From contig BDSL01000044.1 of assembly GCA_003116995.1 (NCBI GenBank), forward strand, positions 434,001 through 498,000: a DNA stretch of 64,000 nucleotides. The letters run 5' to 3'. The position numbers and the translations under genes are program-made. How positions within the stretch are numbered: the first letter of the stretch is position 1; every line of letters starts with the position of its first letter. This stretch comes from Yamagishiella unicocca. Lineage: Eukaryota; Chlorophyta; Chlorophyceae; Chlamydomonadales; Volvocaceae. The notes below the pieces were generated by a model. It worked only from the letters and a program-made list of their open reading frames with translations. It was not told the origin of the DNA and did no database searches. Positions 1-10,800 of this stretch are shown piece after piece.

Positions 1-1169
1 CGGGCCGGCTGGAGGGCGGGGCAGGCCGGGCAGCCCCCGAGGGATGGGGACCGGGTCACCGGGCGCCTCGGCACCCCTCATATGGAACTGCCGTACCACG
101 TGGCCTAACTGACCCACATCGCCCCACGTGGCATGTTCCATCGCTGCGTTCACCAACGACCTGAACCACCCAAACATTTTTACTTGCAGCCCCAAAACAT
201 GTTCCTAACCGGCTTTCCTAGTCAGTGCTGACCCGCGGGCTTCCCTCGCAAACCCACCCAACCGGACTCGTCGCGTCGCCCCCAACCACAGCCACCCTCC
301 TCCAAAGCGCCCCGCGCGATTTGACGCTCCTGCCTCTTGCCCAGCAGCAGAGTACCCTGGACTCCCGTGCAGTACTAAAGTACGGAAGTCGAGAGCACCC
401 ACGGCCCCACGCCGCTATGGTGGGCCACGATTGGCGATGACGATGCTGGTACGGCAGAATGCGGTTGGTTAACGGTATTTGCACGTCGGCACACTCACCT
501 GAGGTTGGTGATCCTGACTCTGTAGGAGAACAGGTTCTGACTTCGCCCGGCGTAGGCTGAGGCGCCCTGGCGCGTGGCGCAAGGCGGCAGGCGAGGAGGA
601 GGGGAAGGCAGACGGGAAGGGTGCATGGGCCCAACGGCTTGGAGGGAGCCGCAGTTGTGCCTTACTGCTCGAGGGGGTTTTGAGGGGGTTACTGCTCGAG
701 GGAGGGCGAGGTACGACTGCGCGGCGGCGAGGCGGCGGGTGCGGTGCTCAGGCGAGGCCCCTGTCGGACCCCTTCTGAGGCTTGCCTGCAGCCCCCGGAG
801 GCCTCAGTCCTCGTCATCATGCGACAAGGGCGACAAGGGAAGATAGTCCGTTTAGCACGTAGGGGTCCGCCCCACCAACATCAGGGAACAACATCATCGC
901 TCCCAGCGCCACTGGATTCCCCTGCCCTCACCACTTGCAGCGCCTCACTCCCACGCTCACCGTCCTGGCCGCCCAGCTTGCCACTGCTCGCTCCCTCGTT
1001 GCGCCCTCAACCTGATGCCTTGCCCGTCTACGTCGCAGATGCGGGCGCGCCTCCCATCCCAAGCGCGCATGCCAGATCGGCTGTGTCGTGCCAGCGTTGG
1101 CGAAAAAGAACCCGATCCCCCAAACCCTCTTTGCTCACCGGGCCGCAACCCACCCACCCACCCACCCAC
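1..1169. other. Left edge; no gene resolved
   Basis: Short open frames exist on both strands, but none shows a recognisable domain or a convincing splice pattern. The 3' end of the minus-strand LYR-like gene should lie here, because its last visible exon ends at a GTGGGT donor at 1164-1169. One possible continuation begins after the acceptor near 1085, but it has no family support. Confidence 0.4.
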
Positions 1170-2009
1170 CGTGCTGAACTTTGAGGTGGCGTCCACCCGC
1201 ACGCCCTCTGTCGTACATGTGGACGAGCAGCGGTGCAGGTAGACCTGCTCCAGCAGGACGCGGAGCGCCGCCAGCGCCTGCTCGCGACACAGCACGTGGG
1301 GGCCCCCGCAGTGGGTTCCGGAGCCACCAGGCTGGCTCAGCGGCATGACCGCCTGCACCACCAGGCTCCGGCCTTCGCCAGTCCCTTGTTGCGGATCGCG
1401 CCCCCGGCGTCCCGCCCGCTCCATCCAACTCTCCGAGGCACCGTGCTACCCCAACCTGCCCGCCTCTTTGGTGCGAAAGCTTCCGTCCCATCTGCCGCAG
1501 GCCATGAGGGCAGCAACCCACCTCGCTCATCATCTGCGGGACCTCAGCGGCACTGGCCCCTTTGTTCAATTTGAAATTCTCACGCACGACGCGCCGCAGT
1601 CCGTCCGCGTCCAGCTTATCTGCCCCCGGAAAAACCTGCAGGCCCGGGCCCAGCAGCTGCGACATCGCGCTGGCCTGGTACGCCAGCCCAGCCTCACTGT
1701 ACCCGTAACTCCCCCAGCTGTCCGGAACTGGCTTTTGGATCTGAATCGGAAAGAAGGGGGTAAGAGGGTGGCAAACGTGGATCCAGCTAGTCGTCGCCTC
1801 CACCCGCCCCTCCGCCTGGGGTCGGTTACGGTGGGTGTGCCGACTGTGGGTGCTTCAGCATCAATTTCATCTAGCAATAGTAACGTTCCGGTGGGTTGCT
1901 GCTTTTCATGTTCGCCTTGCCCACAGACCTCCAGCTCAACGCCCCGTCGTGCCATGCCATTGGCCTGGCGTAGGAATGTCCGGTAGATTTGCAACGCTGC
2001 ACGTGACAT
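1170..2009 (-). CDS. LYR-motif (Complex1_LYR-like) small protein, partial model
   Basis: Three minus-strand blocks read as a LYR-family protein. Exon 1 starts at ATG 2009 and carries ALQIYRTFLRQA, an I-Y-R version of the LYR motif followed by the usual hydrophobic-Leu-Arg. Exon 2 (about 1740-1522) carries DGLRRVVRENFKLNK, like the basic helix after the LYR motif. Exon 3 (1277-1170) carries ALAALRVLLEQVYL. Exons 2 and 3 join in phase 0 across a GTGGGT donor at 1516-1521 and a GAGCAG acceptor. The end of exon 1 is ambiguous: GTTGAG, GTCTGT and GTGGGC are all possible donors between about 1924 and 1947. The stop codon was not found. LYR proteins are small mitochondrial matrix factors that bind acyl carrier protein and help assemble respiratory complexes or Fe-S enzymes. 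The subfamily cannot be assigned. The LYR signature is seen directly; the role is inferred. Confidence 0.5.
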
Positions 2010-3299
2010 GGCTCCTTGAATCCTTGAAAAAATCAACTATTGACATGCGGGCTTGTGCCAGCGTCCTGTGTTAGCTTACACCCATCGGCGAGTACCGGCA
2101 AACTAATACATGAAAGCGCCTTGGTTAGTTGGATTCCCGCGAATTTCACACTATGCAGGATGCAGGTGTAGTTTCCAATATAGAAGCATGTAACAATGTG
2201 CGAATAATTCGCTGGAAACTATTTTTTGCTGCACGACGGGCAACGATTACAGGACCGCGAAACCAGGAGAAATGCAGCGAGCGCTGAATAAAAACGTGCT
2301 GAGGGAGGTCGCCATGCAAGCGTGTGGTTGGCCGTCGATGAACTAAGGGAGACCCGACTGTTCACCCGCCCCGACCCGCCACGGATCCCTGGTATTCCCG
2401 GCGCTGCAGGTCACTTACACGTCAGGGAACCGATTACAAAATAAATGGCCTAGACGACACGACAATGCTCATGTTGAACCGGCTAGTCATTATTATCGCT
2501 ACAGACGTGGTGGTCACCCATCAGTAAGGCGCAAGCCAATGCGTGTAATGGCGCCTAAGTGGCACATGCGCGTCCGGCACGATGCTGGTTCTCATGGTTC
2601 CGTTGCTACGTCAAGACACATGCACCTTGAATCGCGAACCCCGGAACAACATGCACGCTAAAGGCTAATACGCTCTAATTCGATTACCCAAGCGCGGGGG
2701 CGACGCGCGCAGCGCTTCTTCTCAAGGCTGTTCTTCAGCCATGTATAAACATTCAGACCGACATCTGCCCTACAGACCCGCCTTCCAGCCCGAGTCCATT
2801 CCTTCAAAAGCACCGTAATAAATGAGACAGGCTTCGGCCTGTCGTACCTTGCGTCACGTCTCCCTCAACCCGCTTTCCGCCTGATTGGGACCGGTCAGAA
2901 GCAGTTCCCTCGGTGTCGCGCCACAAAACACCAAGCATTACACGGGCTTGGTGCTGTTGAGGTTGCATCTTCCTCCGTCCATGTCAAAAGTTAGTTGCCG
3001 ACTACGCTGGTCGCCAAACTGAAGGGCGCATGACAAGTGTGTGTGGTCACATACGCCATCGCCCCCCAAAACAACGAGTTGTGCGGTCACGTCGGCCCCC
3101 CTCACTAATGCCTGACTTCAAAGCACCATGCATTCGATGCTCGGCATATCAGCGCTGCGACGAAAGAGGCGGATGTTGCGGAAGCACTTTCGCGCCCACC
3201 CTCCTCCCCGCGAAGCGCCCATTAGCATGAGTCATGTCATGGTAATGAGGGCAACAGGCCCCGCTGACCCTGCCCTTGAAGCACTGTGCCGCGCTTAAA
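2010..3299. other. Intergenic; promoter of the LYR gene and 3' UTR of the tetraspan gene
   Basis: No coding signal was found. The stretch is less GC-rich than its surroundings. Its left part should hold the promoter of the minus-strand LYR-like gene, and its right part the 3' UTR of the minus-strand membrane-protein gene. Confidence 0.5.
2938..2942 (-). terminator. Candidate TGTAA poly(A) signal of the tetraspan gene
   Basis: The plus strand reads TTACA, which is TGTAA on the minus strand, about 360 bp past the stop at 3300. TGTAA is the usual Chlamydomonas-type polyadenylation signal. Confidence 0.4.
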
Positions 3300-5353
3300 T
3301 CAAAGCTGTTGTTCCCGATTAGGCACTGGCGTGACATACGACCCCGGCGCCGTGTAAGCGCCCTGCTGGCCAAAAAAGGCGGCAGTTGATGCGGCGGTGT
3401 GGTCATGATAGGCGGGCGGCTGTGGCGCCGCATATGCTGGGGTCGCGGCGCTACCCGCCGCGTGGTTGGCGGCAGGCACGGCGTTGTAGCCAGACGTGTC
3501 GTAAGGGGCCTGGTACCCCTGTCGTCGCACGGATAAGGCATGAAACATCAATACTTAGGCATCAGAACTTCGAGAACAAAGAAGACTCAATCGGCTTTAC
3601 CCAATCAATACATCGGTTTCCTTGTACATTTTTACGGGCTATTTCGCCACGTGCCGTTCGTCTTATCGCCCACAACCCACCTGTTCCTGGTCGTAGGCGT
3701 ACTCGTTCGTGTTGAACTCTGTCGTGCTTTGGTACGCGTCTCCACCCTGATTGTACTGCGTGCTGTAGTACTGATTGTACTGATCGCTGGTCATGTAGTC
3801 ATTGGGGTTGTACTGCGCGTTGTATTGCGGATCGGTGGATGATATAACCTTACCATCGCTGGGGCCGCCGGCCCCCGCGGCGCCAGCAGCGGCGGTGAGG
3901 CCCAGGGCAGCCGAGTCGGCCATTGGTACATATGGGTTCGTCATCTCGGTGTCTGGATCCATTTCAGAGGGCAAGGAATGCGAGATCAGTGATGCGGGAC
4001 AACACCGGGATGCCCGCACGCCGCCCTCGTGTGACAGCACTGGCAGTCAGGGTTGCAAGAACCTGCGATAGGCGATTGTGAAGCCAACAGCGCCACGGCT
4101 ACGTTGCGACCCAACCACGTACAAGGCCCCAGTAATGGCCTAGCCCTACTGGCTTAACCTATATTGCTGCACATATCGCTTGTGGATGGCGCAAGCCGAG
4201 TACGAACCCTTGGCCCTCAACCCGAGGTGCTTGTGCCGCTTGATCTCATGTCACGTCACAGGCGGTCCCTGCTGCCACGATCATCCCAAGACCATCCCAG
4301 CAGCTTACTGATTCCAAGATGGTCCGTTACGGCGCCCTGGAAGATAACTAGCGTCAGGAAGAAGATGATGAACATGGCGAAGCAGATGAACGCGAACACC
4401 TCTGCGCCGACATACAGTTCTGTGCTGTACTTCGTCCAAGACGTCTCTGCGTACACATGCGAATCCATCAGGGACCCATGTCGCGGCGCAAACGGCAGGG
4501 GTATTGCAAGTGCCCACGGCATGACTTACTGTCGATCAGGGCTGTGGTTAACGTCTCCCTGAAGCTGTCCATGATTAGGCCAACCAGGAGGCAGAAGAAC
4601 GACAGGGTGAAGCAGAAGGCAACCATAAAGCCATACCCGAAACCCGGCCCACTTCGGTTGATGGACTTCCTGCACGGCACATGGGGGTTTGGGGAAGGTC
4701 AGTCGCGCGGGGACGGGGAACGGACCGCAGTAGCACTTATGTCGACAGACAACTTACTTCATCAAAATGCAGCAGCTGAACACGTTAAACCCGAATACCA
4801 GCAGCGAACCAAGCAAACAGGCTGCAAGGGGAGCTCGCCAAACACGGTTCATAAGCAGAGACTCCACGTCCACGGCTGTCTGCCCCGATGCACCGAGCAG
4901 CTTGTAGAAAGTTACGGCCGAAAGCAGGTAGTATATCGTCGTAACAATCATGTTGGTGACCCAGGACATCCATAGAATGATCCTGAAGGCCTCCTTACTG
5001 CAGCCGCAGCACCGCACCCTGCGCTCCAGCGACCCGAAGGAGAGAACCAGTCAGATTGTGCGACCGTCTGACGACTGCCTGCTCAGCTTCTCCTTACATC
5101 TTGGCGGGTTCCTCTCCACCTTTTCCGTCCTCTTAATCCACACAGATGCCCCCCGTTCCTTTAAAATGCCTATTTCCCTTGCCTGCTTGCTTCCGGTCAA
5201 AGTTGGTACTATGTGCCCTGAAAGTTGTGATAAACGTCGCAATAGTGGTCTTTGTGAAGGTAAGTATTAATACTAAGGTATACAGAGGAAGCCAATGTAG
5301 CCCCCCCTTCCAAAGAGCGCATGAGGCTGTCCGTACAAATGCGGCCTCAGCAT
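3300..5353 (-). CDS. Four-helix membrane protein with Tyr/Gln-rich cytosolic tail
   Basis: Six minus-strand exons join in phase to 348 residues: 5353-5337, 5018-4758, 4669-4530, 4446-4309, 3952-3681 and 3518-3300. The first coding exon is only 17 nt (donor GTACGG); it was chosen because it joins in phase to give MLRPHL followed by VRCCGC. Four strongly hydrophobic segments follow: FRIILWMSWVTNMIVTTIYY, then around LLGSLLVFGFNVFSCC, around FMVAFCFTLSFFCLLVGLIM, and around VFAFICFAMFIIFFLTLVIF. The remaining 150 or so residues form a hydrophilic tail rich in Tyr, Gln, Asn and Ala, with QYN and QYY repeats. A tetraspan core with a Tyr-rich cytosolic tail recalls synaptophysin/synaptogyrin (MARVEL) or SCAMP proteins, but I see no diagnostic motif of either, so the function is unknown. 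Exons 2-6 are firm; the 17-nt first exon is an inference. Confidence 0.72.
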
Positions 5354-5867
5354 GATGTATCGCCGGCAAGATGGTATAATCAACTTCATCTCTAATTCGG
5401 TGCCGGTAGCCAGCCCTGCATGTTGTGCGTCCGAGTTGAGCACTTCCTTGTTGCCATGCCGCCCCTTAGCCTACGCCGGTCACTTTTGCGCACAGCTGGA
5501 TTACACAAGTATTTATAATTGTATATAGACGTGCAGGGAATCATAGTGCAGTAGCAGACCCCTGTCTTCCATACCCCGCCAGGTTCTTCCGCCAGCGTTG
5601 CCTTCAGGCAGTCCTTAGTCGCTCCACCTTGGGCATCACCGCTTGCAGGCCCACCCCAGCACCCCTGCCCACCGTGGATACTCACCGGAACTAACGGGAG
5701 CACGGCATGGGTTCATGTGTTCTAGAGCGACAGTTGCCGCTTACAATGCTTTAATGAGCGGTGCGCATGGCTGACAGCTGGGCGATCAAACCCGCGTCTT
5801 AGAGCAGTGACCGCGGGGCACGGCGGGGCCTGCTCAGACCGCAAGGGGCCGCATGATAGCAGCTTAC

Positions 5868-5954
5868 CGTATAGCCCGTTGCCGCATACGACAATGCCCA
5901 GATAGCACCTCCAATAAGAGATTGAGATCGGACGAAAGCGTACAGTCGCCCCAT
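5868..5954 (-). CDS. Candidate first exon of a very small membrane protein
   Basis: From the ATG at 5954 the minus strand reads 29 codons ending exactly at a good GTAAGC donor (5867-5862). The peptide has a basic start and a hydrophobic helix, SLIGGAIWALSYAA. One phase-compatible acceptor (GGGCAG) lies near 5670 and opens a frame running to 5392, but that extension looks nothing like a known protein. The ATG abuts the 40-bp tandem duplication. This could be a tiny single-pass organelle subunit or a chance frame. Confidence 0.25.
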
Positions 5955-6032
5955 GTCGAGGCAAGATTACACACTCAGCGCACGGGCACATGATGTCGAG
6001 GCAAGATTACACACTCAGCGCACGGGCACATG
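5953..6032. repeat. 40-bp perfect tandem duplication
   Basis: The unit beginning ATGTCGAGGCAAGATTACAC occurs twice head to tail, at 5953-5992 and 5993-6032, with no mismatch. On the minus strand each copy contains GTGTAATC, so the duplication doubles a TGTAA poly(A) motif downstream of GET1. Confidence 0.95.
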
Positions 6033-6260
6033 CATTGCTCGGCTCATTCGACGAGCCAAGGATTTCGCGAGCAATCAATCATCCGCCCGGCCTCGCCCAT
6101 GAAATGGACAAATCCACAACGCCATGCCATGCCATGGCTACTTCAAAACAGACAGAGTCCTTTGCCCGCGCAAGATAACGGGCACGCAGGCGACGCCGTG
6201 ACTTCCCACTACAGCACATCAGCAACCACCGCAACACGCGTCCCTGCCACCTCCTACTGC

Positions 6261-6265
6261 TTACA
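6261..6265 (-). terminator. Candidate TGTAA poly(A) signal of GET1
   Basis: TTACA on the plus strand (TGTAA on minus) lies 140 bp past the GET1 stop codon. Two further TGTAA motifs lie in the 40-bp duplication at 5953-6032. Confidence 0.4.
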
Positions 6266-6404
6266 GCGTTTACGTAACCAACCAACCTACCACGCGCCTC
6301 CACCCGAACATGCCTCAGCACACTCTCTGCGCCCACTGGTACATCGACTCAAATATCCATTCCCACGGCCGCTGAACCAACCGCCGATCGACCCGGTGGT
6401 TGCG

Positions 6405-7547
6405 TCACAACGACGGCGCAGACGCCAACGACCTCGTCCTACCGGTCGCCTCCGCCTCGCGCGCCAGCCGGTCCGCGTCCAGTTCGCTCGTCGCCGCCGC
6501 CGCCGCCGCCACCGCCGCCACCGGCGGCGGCGATGGGAAGATGGCGCGGGCTAGTGCCCCCGTGGCGGCGTCCACTAGCATCAGCCAGGGACCGACCGCC
6601 ACGCCGCCAAACGCTGCCAGCTCCACGCCGCGCGGAAACGCCAGCAAGCGACCCAGCGGGACTGCAACGCTGCTCGGCACCAGCTGTGCCACCGGGGCCT
6701 CCCACAGCATGAGCGTCGCCGTACCACATACGAGCACCTGCCAAGGATTGCACGCGCCGCGAGTTCGGGGTACGGGCCGGGAGTCAGGCTCGGGAAGGGG
6801 ATGGGTTGGTTTGCAATGGGCGCGGTGCGAGGTGCGGGGTTTCGAGGAGGACCAGTGGATGCGAGAAAAGAACCGTTTAGAACAGACGTGGGGTGCGGAT
6901 TAGAGGAGGATGAATGGGCCAGGGCAGGTCTGGGGTACTGGGGCGGACGAAGCAGCCGGAGCTGTGTACGAGCTGTGTACGAGTGGTGGCGTACGGCGCA
7001 CGGACAGGCAGTTGAGTTGTCGTACCTTGACTGCGCTGCCTAACATGACCAGCCTCTGTGCCATGCCGGGGACGGCCGGGCCGGCAGTCACGTCCGCGAG
7101 CTCCTTGTCCTTGGCGTTGGCAAGCCGCTGGTACTTGGCACACCGTGCGTATGTGCTGGGCGTGTTCAGCTTGGCGGCCTCGCGGCGGAGGAACGCGACC
7201 TCCGCTGTCAGCTGGGCGCGTCGCGCGCCAGAGGTGGCTGTCTGCAAGTGTTGGGGGCAGCCAGGTGGAGGGACGGTAGGGCAGCGGCGGTGGCAAAACA
7301 GGACGACAGGCCGTGCGCGTCGCCGATCAGGGAAGCGAGCTCACGCGTACTGTTCATTGATCATGAATTTGCATGCAACCCGACAGTGATGCTAGGTTGG
7401 GTAATGGGTGCTGAATCCGGCGCGAAACGAGTGGGCCTCCGTCCATACCTTATGGCGCCGCGCCAGCCATAGCATTCCATTTAGTAAAAGCAATGCTGTG
7501 AACGATAAGATGACAGCCCAAGGCCCTAGCGCGAGGGCGCCGGACAT
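6405..7547 (-). CDS. GET1: GET1/WRB-type receptor for tail-anchored protein insertion
   Basis: Three exons (7547-7449, 7241-7026, 6737-6405) join in phase 0 to 215 residues. Residues about 8-29 form the first membrane helix (ALGPWAVILSFTALLLLNGM). They are followed by the charged coiled coil typical of GET1/CHD5, with AFLRREAAKLNTPSTYARCA then KYQRLANAKDKEL. The C-terminal third has two further hydrophobic stretches, including LLAFPRGVELAAFGG and VGPWLMLVDAATG, which resemble the LAFP-G...G-PW segment of WRB/GET1. In the family, GET1 sits in the ER membrane with a partner and releases tail-anchored proteins from the GET3 ATPase. The protein ends in an Ala-rich tail. Length and topology fit the family. 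The 262-bp gap to the divergent Nudix gene suggests a shared promoter region. Intron 2 carries a copy of the dispersed intronic element. Confidence 0.86.
6838..6905 (-). repeat. Dispersed intronic element, GET1 intron 2 copy
   Basis: Read on the minus strand (the sense of GET1), this contains ACGTCTGTTCTAAACGG, then TCTCGCATCCACTGG, then CCTCGAAACCCC. It is the same element as in CCDC180 and deacetylase introns. It ends about 100 bp before the exon 3 acceptor. Confidence 0.8.
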
Positions 7548-7809
7548 CGTTATTGAGACAGCGTCGGAGCGAGATGTAAGGATAGAGATAACTCAATTGT
7601 AAACGTCGTGTGAAGGCAATTACAAGTCATTTGCACACATATTTTGGGTTGAGTGGATGGGTGGTTGTATTTAGGATTATGTCGTGGGACTTGGATTCTC
7701 CTTTGTTTATGCATCAAGGGCCGCCACACAACGTGCTGCATCAACATAGGGGTAGTTGCCGTGCTTACACACTTAATGGCCGCCCGCCTGCGCGGTTTGC
7801 GCACCGAAC
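7548..7809. promoter_or_regulatory. Bidirectional promoter region of GET1 and the Nudix gene
   Basis: Only 262 bp separate the two divergent start codons, so both promoters and 5' UTRs must fit here. It is relatively AT-rich in the middle (about 7610-7700). No clear TATA box was identified. Confidence 0.5.
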
Positions 7810-10800
7810 ATGCTCCGCCACACGCAACGCGGCGCCACAACAGTTGGAGCGGCTGCTCTTAGGCCCATACCCGTCCATCCTTTCTGTCGCATCCAATCTG
7901 CAACGGTTATGATGCGTGCCTCGGCTCAACCTGCGCCAGATGACGCCGTCGCCACGACACGCGGAGGCCCAGCGCCGTCGCTTACCTCGTCCACGCAGAC
8001 GCACGCGAGCGATCCGGCAATTGATCAACCATCACCTGAAATCTCTACGCCAGCCTCCGCGCTGGCGGCACCGGTCCCTGAAAGCGCACCGCAGCGACGC
8101 TGGTGCATGTCGGACGCCCCTATGGACAGCGGAGGACGAATCTTCGGCTGGCGGACAGAGATAGAGCTGAACTTCAATCACTGTGCTGCAGGTGAGCTGG
8201 CACAGAATCGAAGCAAGCTCCGGATGCGGGAATGCCGCAGCTACGGGCTGTCGGCCATAAGCATGTCTCCGTCCGTGGCCTTCCCTCTCTCCCCGCTCAC
8301 CCAAACTGCCGCCACGCGCAGGCGTGGTGCCTTTCGCTTATCGCGAGGACGACGGCGAGCTGTACGTGCTGATGTCGATTCAGAGGTCGGGAGGCTCGCA
8401 CAAGCAGCGAGAAATGGTGTACACATTCCTGGGTGCGCCAGGCAGTTGTGGTGGCTGCGGTGGTTACGGCGACCGCGAGGGGCTGTGGGCCGTGCTGCCG
8501 TCGTGTGGACTGCAGTGGCGGCATGCCGTATAGCCAGCGGGCGGGCGGATGGCCTAGCTGGGTGCGCACGTGGGTTTCGGGGCGGAGCACCTGGCTGGTG
8601 GCACGGCAACCGCCCATGGTTTTGGATTCCTAGCACGCCGTACCTGGGTGCGATGTCGGCGCCCTCACGCCCCTGGTGCCCTGCTGGTCCGCAGGTGGCA
8701 AGGTGGACCCCACCGACCAGGGGGACCCCCGCCGCACAGCCGGACGCGAGGCGCACGAGGAGACCCACGGCCTGCTGAGCGAGCCGGACATTCTGGACGC
8801 GCTGCAGGCGGTCACCGTGTCTTACCGCGGCGACCGGTGGCTCCCCAGCCAACGCCAACAGCTGCAGCAGCAGCACCAGGACCAGCACCAGGACCAGCAG
8901 CAGCTGCTGCAGCAGCAGCAGCACCAGGACCAGCACCAGGACCAGCAGCAGCAGCAGCAGCACCAGGACCAGCACCAGGACCAGCAGCAGCAGCAGCAGC
9001 ACCAGCAGCAACAACCCTCGGTTGCTGTGGAAGAGGTGAAGCCGGCAACTGCGGCGAGCGACGGCAGCAGCGGCACCGCTCCTGGGGGTCCTGCTGGCGA
9101 GGATGCGGACGAAGCGGCGGTGGAGGGTCCGGTGACAGGGGAGGGGGAGGGTCCGGTGACGGGGGAGGTGGAGGGTCCGGTGACGGGGGAGGGGGAGGTC
9201 CCGGTGACGGTGGCGGTGGAGGAGGGCGGGAAGGAGGAGGCGAAGGAGGAGGGAGGGGAGGAGGAGGGGGAAAGTCAGTGCGGGGGTGAGGATGCTCGCT
9301 GCGGCATACACAGGGGCGGCGGCGGCGTGGGGCACTCGGCGCCGTACGAGCACTTCCCGTCGGGCCGCTACGTGGCGTTCGTGGTCCACCTGCCCGATGC
9401 CTGGCAGCTGCCGGCGGAATTCATGGCCAAGATCAAAGGTGGGCTGTCGCGGAATGCGTGTTGCTATGCGAGGGGAAGCAGTTGATAGCCTAGTAAGGGA
9501 CCTGTTTGTCAACACGCGCTGAAGGGCGCGTGCCGCAGACCTTGGCTCGAGGTGGGTGGGAGGGCGGGGGGGGAACGGAGGAGGAGGCCCCGGCGGCTGG
9601 CGGGCACGGCGCCGTGGTTTCGGACAGGGGGCGACGGGAGGCTGCAGGAGTTGCTCCGCCCACCCACTGCTCCAAAAACATGCAGTCACAGGGTTGCGGA
9701 CGCGAACGCCACGGCACTGCCCTTCCCCCTCCCACCCGACCCTGCGTCATTCCAGCCCGCGCCCCTCCCCCTCGCCCACCGACCCCGCCCGCTGCTCCGC
9801 GCGCACCGGCCGCTGCTCGTCGTACACCGCCGGCCTCGCCGTACGACAGCGAAGCAGAAGCACCCCGAGGCCGAAAAGGCCGAGGGCTTGGAGTGGGTCA
9901 GCATGCGGCGGCTAGCGCAGCTGAGGGCGGGCGGCGCGCTGCAGGACAAGGGCGCGGGTCGTCGCGCGCGTGGGCACCATTTCATCGTGTCACTACTGCG
10001 CAACAAGCGCTCCGGTGTCGGGGTGTACACCTGGCTTCGGAGCATGCGGAGCCATTTGCGGGAGTTACACGGCCTCCCTGCGGACGCTCCAGGGGATGCC
10101 GAGGCGGAGGCCCAGGAGGGGGCTACGAGGGGGAACGCCAAAGCAAAGCCGAAGGCCGCGGCGGCCGCGGCGGCGGCGGTGGTGGGGGATGCCAGGGCCA
10201 AGGCAAAGGTCAGGGCAAAGGCGGAAGCAGCGGCGGCGCCGGGCAAGGAGGCCGTGGCGGGGTTGCAGGCTGCTGAGGAAGTTAAGGGGGCTGGGAGCGA
10301 GGGGTTGGAGGGTGAGGGGAAGGCGGGGGCGGGAGGGCGGAGGCGGCGTGGGAAGGGAGAGCCGGAGGGGCAAGGCGGTGGGGACAGGGAGGGGGCGCAG
10401 CCGGTGCCAGCGGCAAGCATTGACGGCGGGAGGCGGCCTTTCCGGCCGCCTCCTCCCTTGCTGGCGCTGCCGTCGGCTCCAGCGGCGCCGTCGGCGGTTG
10501 CGGAAGGAGGGCGAGGGGTATGGATCGCTCCGTTGGATGCAGTTGCCCCCGACGGGCCCGCGACATCAGCCATGGAGGCAGCTGCGGCAGCAGCAACAGC
10601 AAACGTGCAGCAGCCGCAGCCGCAGCAGCAGCACCAGGAGCACCAGGAGCCAGGCGGGCTCAGGTCGACGTCAGCGGCACCTGGTTTCGGCGCTGGGGGA
10701 GCAGCGGTCGTGTTCGGACAGCCACCGCACCCTAGGAAGTCACCGCACCGTGTGATGCCGTCGTACCCAGCACGTGTCGACCACCCACCCGCGCCCACGT

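Larger units (their letters stand above)
5354..6404. other. Gap between the tetraspan 5' end and the GET1 3' end
   Basis: This holds the promoter of the minus-strand tetraspan gene, the GET1 3' UTR, a 40-bp tandem duplication and one weak small-gene candidate. Nothing else coding was recognised. Confidence 0.4.

Noticed and set aside
5133..5369. 78-residue minus frame as the first exon of the tetraspan gene
   Set aside because: It reads through what should be intron and has no phase-2 donor joining the next exon; the 17-nt exon at 5353-5337 does.
8241..9689. 482-residue open frame on the minus strand
   Set aside because: It is the antisense shadow of the Nudix exons; Gln-rich coding DNA reads as Leu/Val runs on the other strand.
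9686..10798. 370-residue minus-strand frame rich in Ala, Ser and Pro
   Set aside because: It overlaps the Nudix last exon, whose plus frame carries conserved motifs and is continuous for 2.8 kb.
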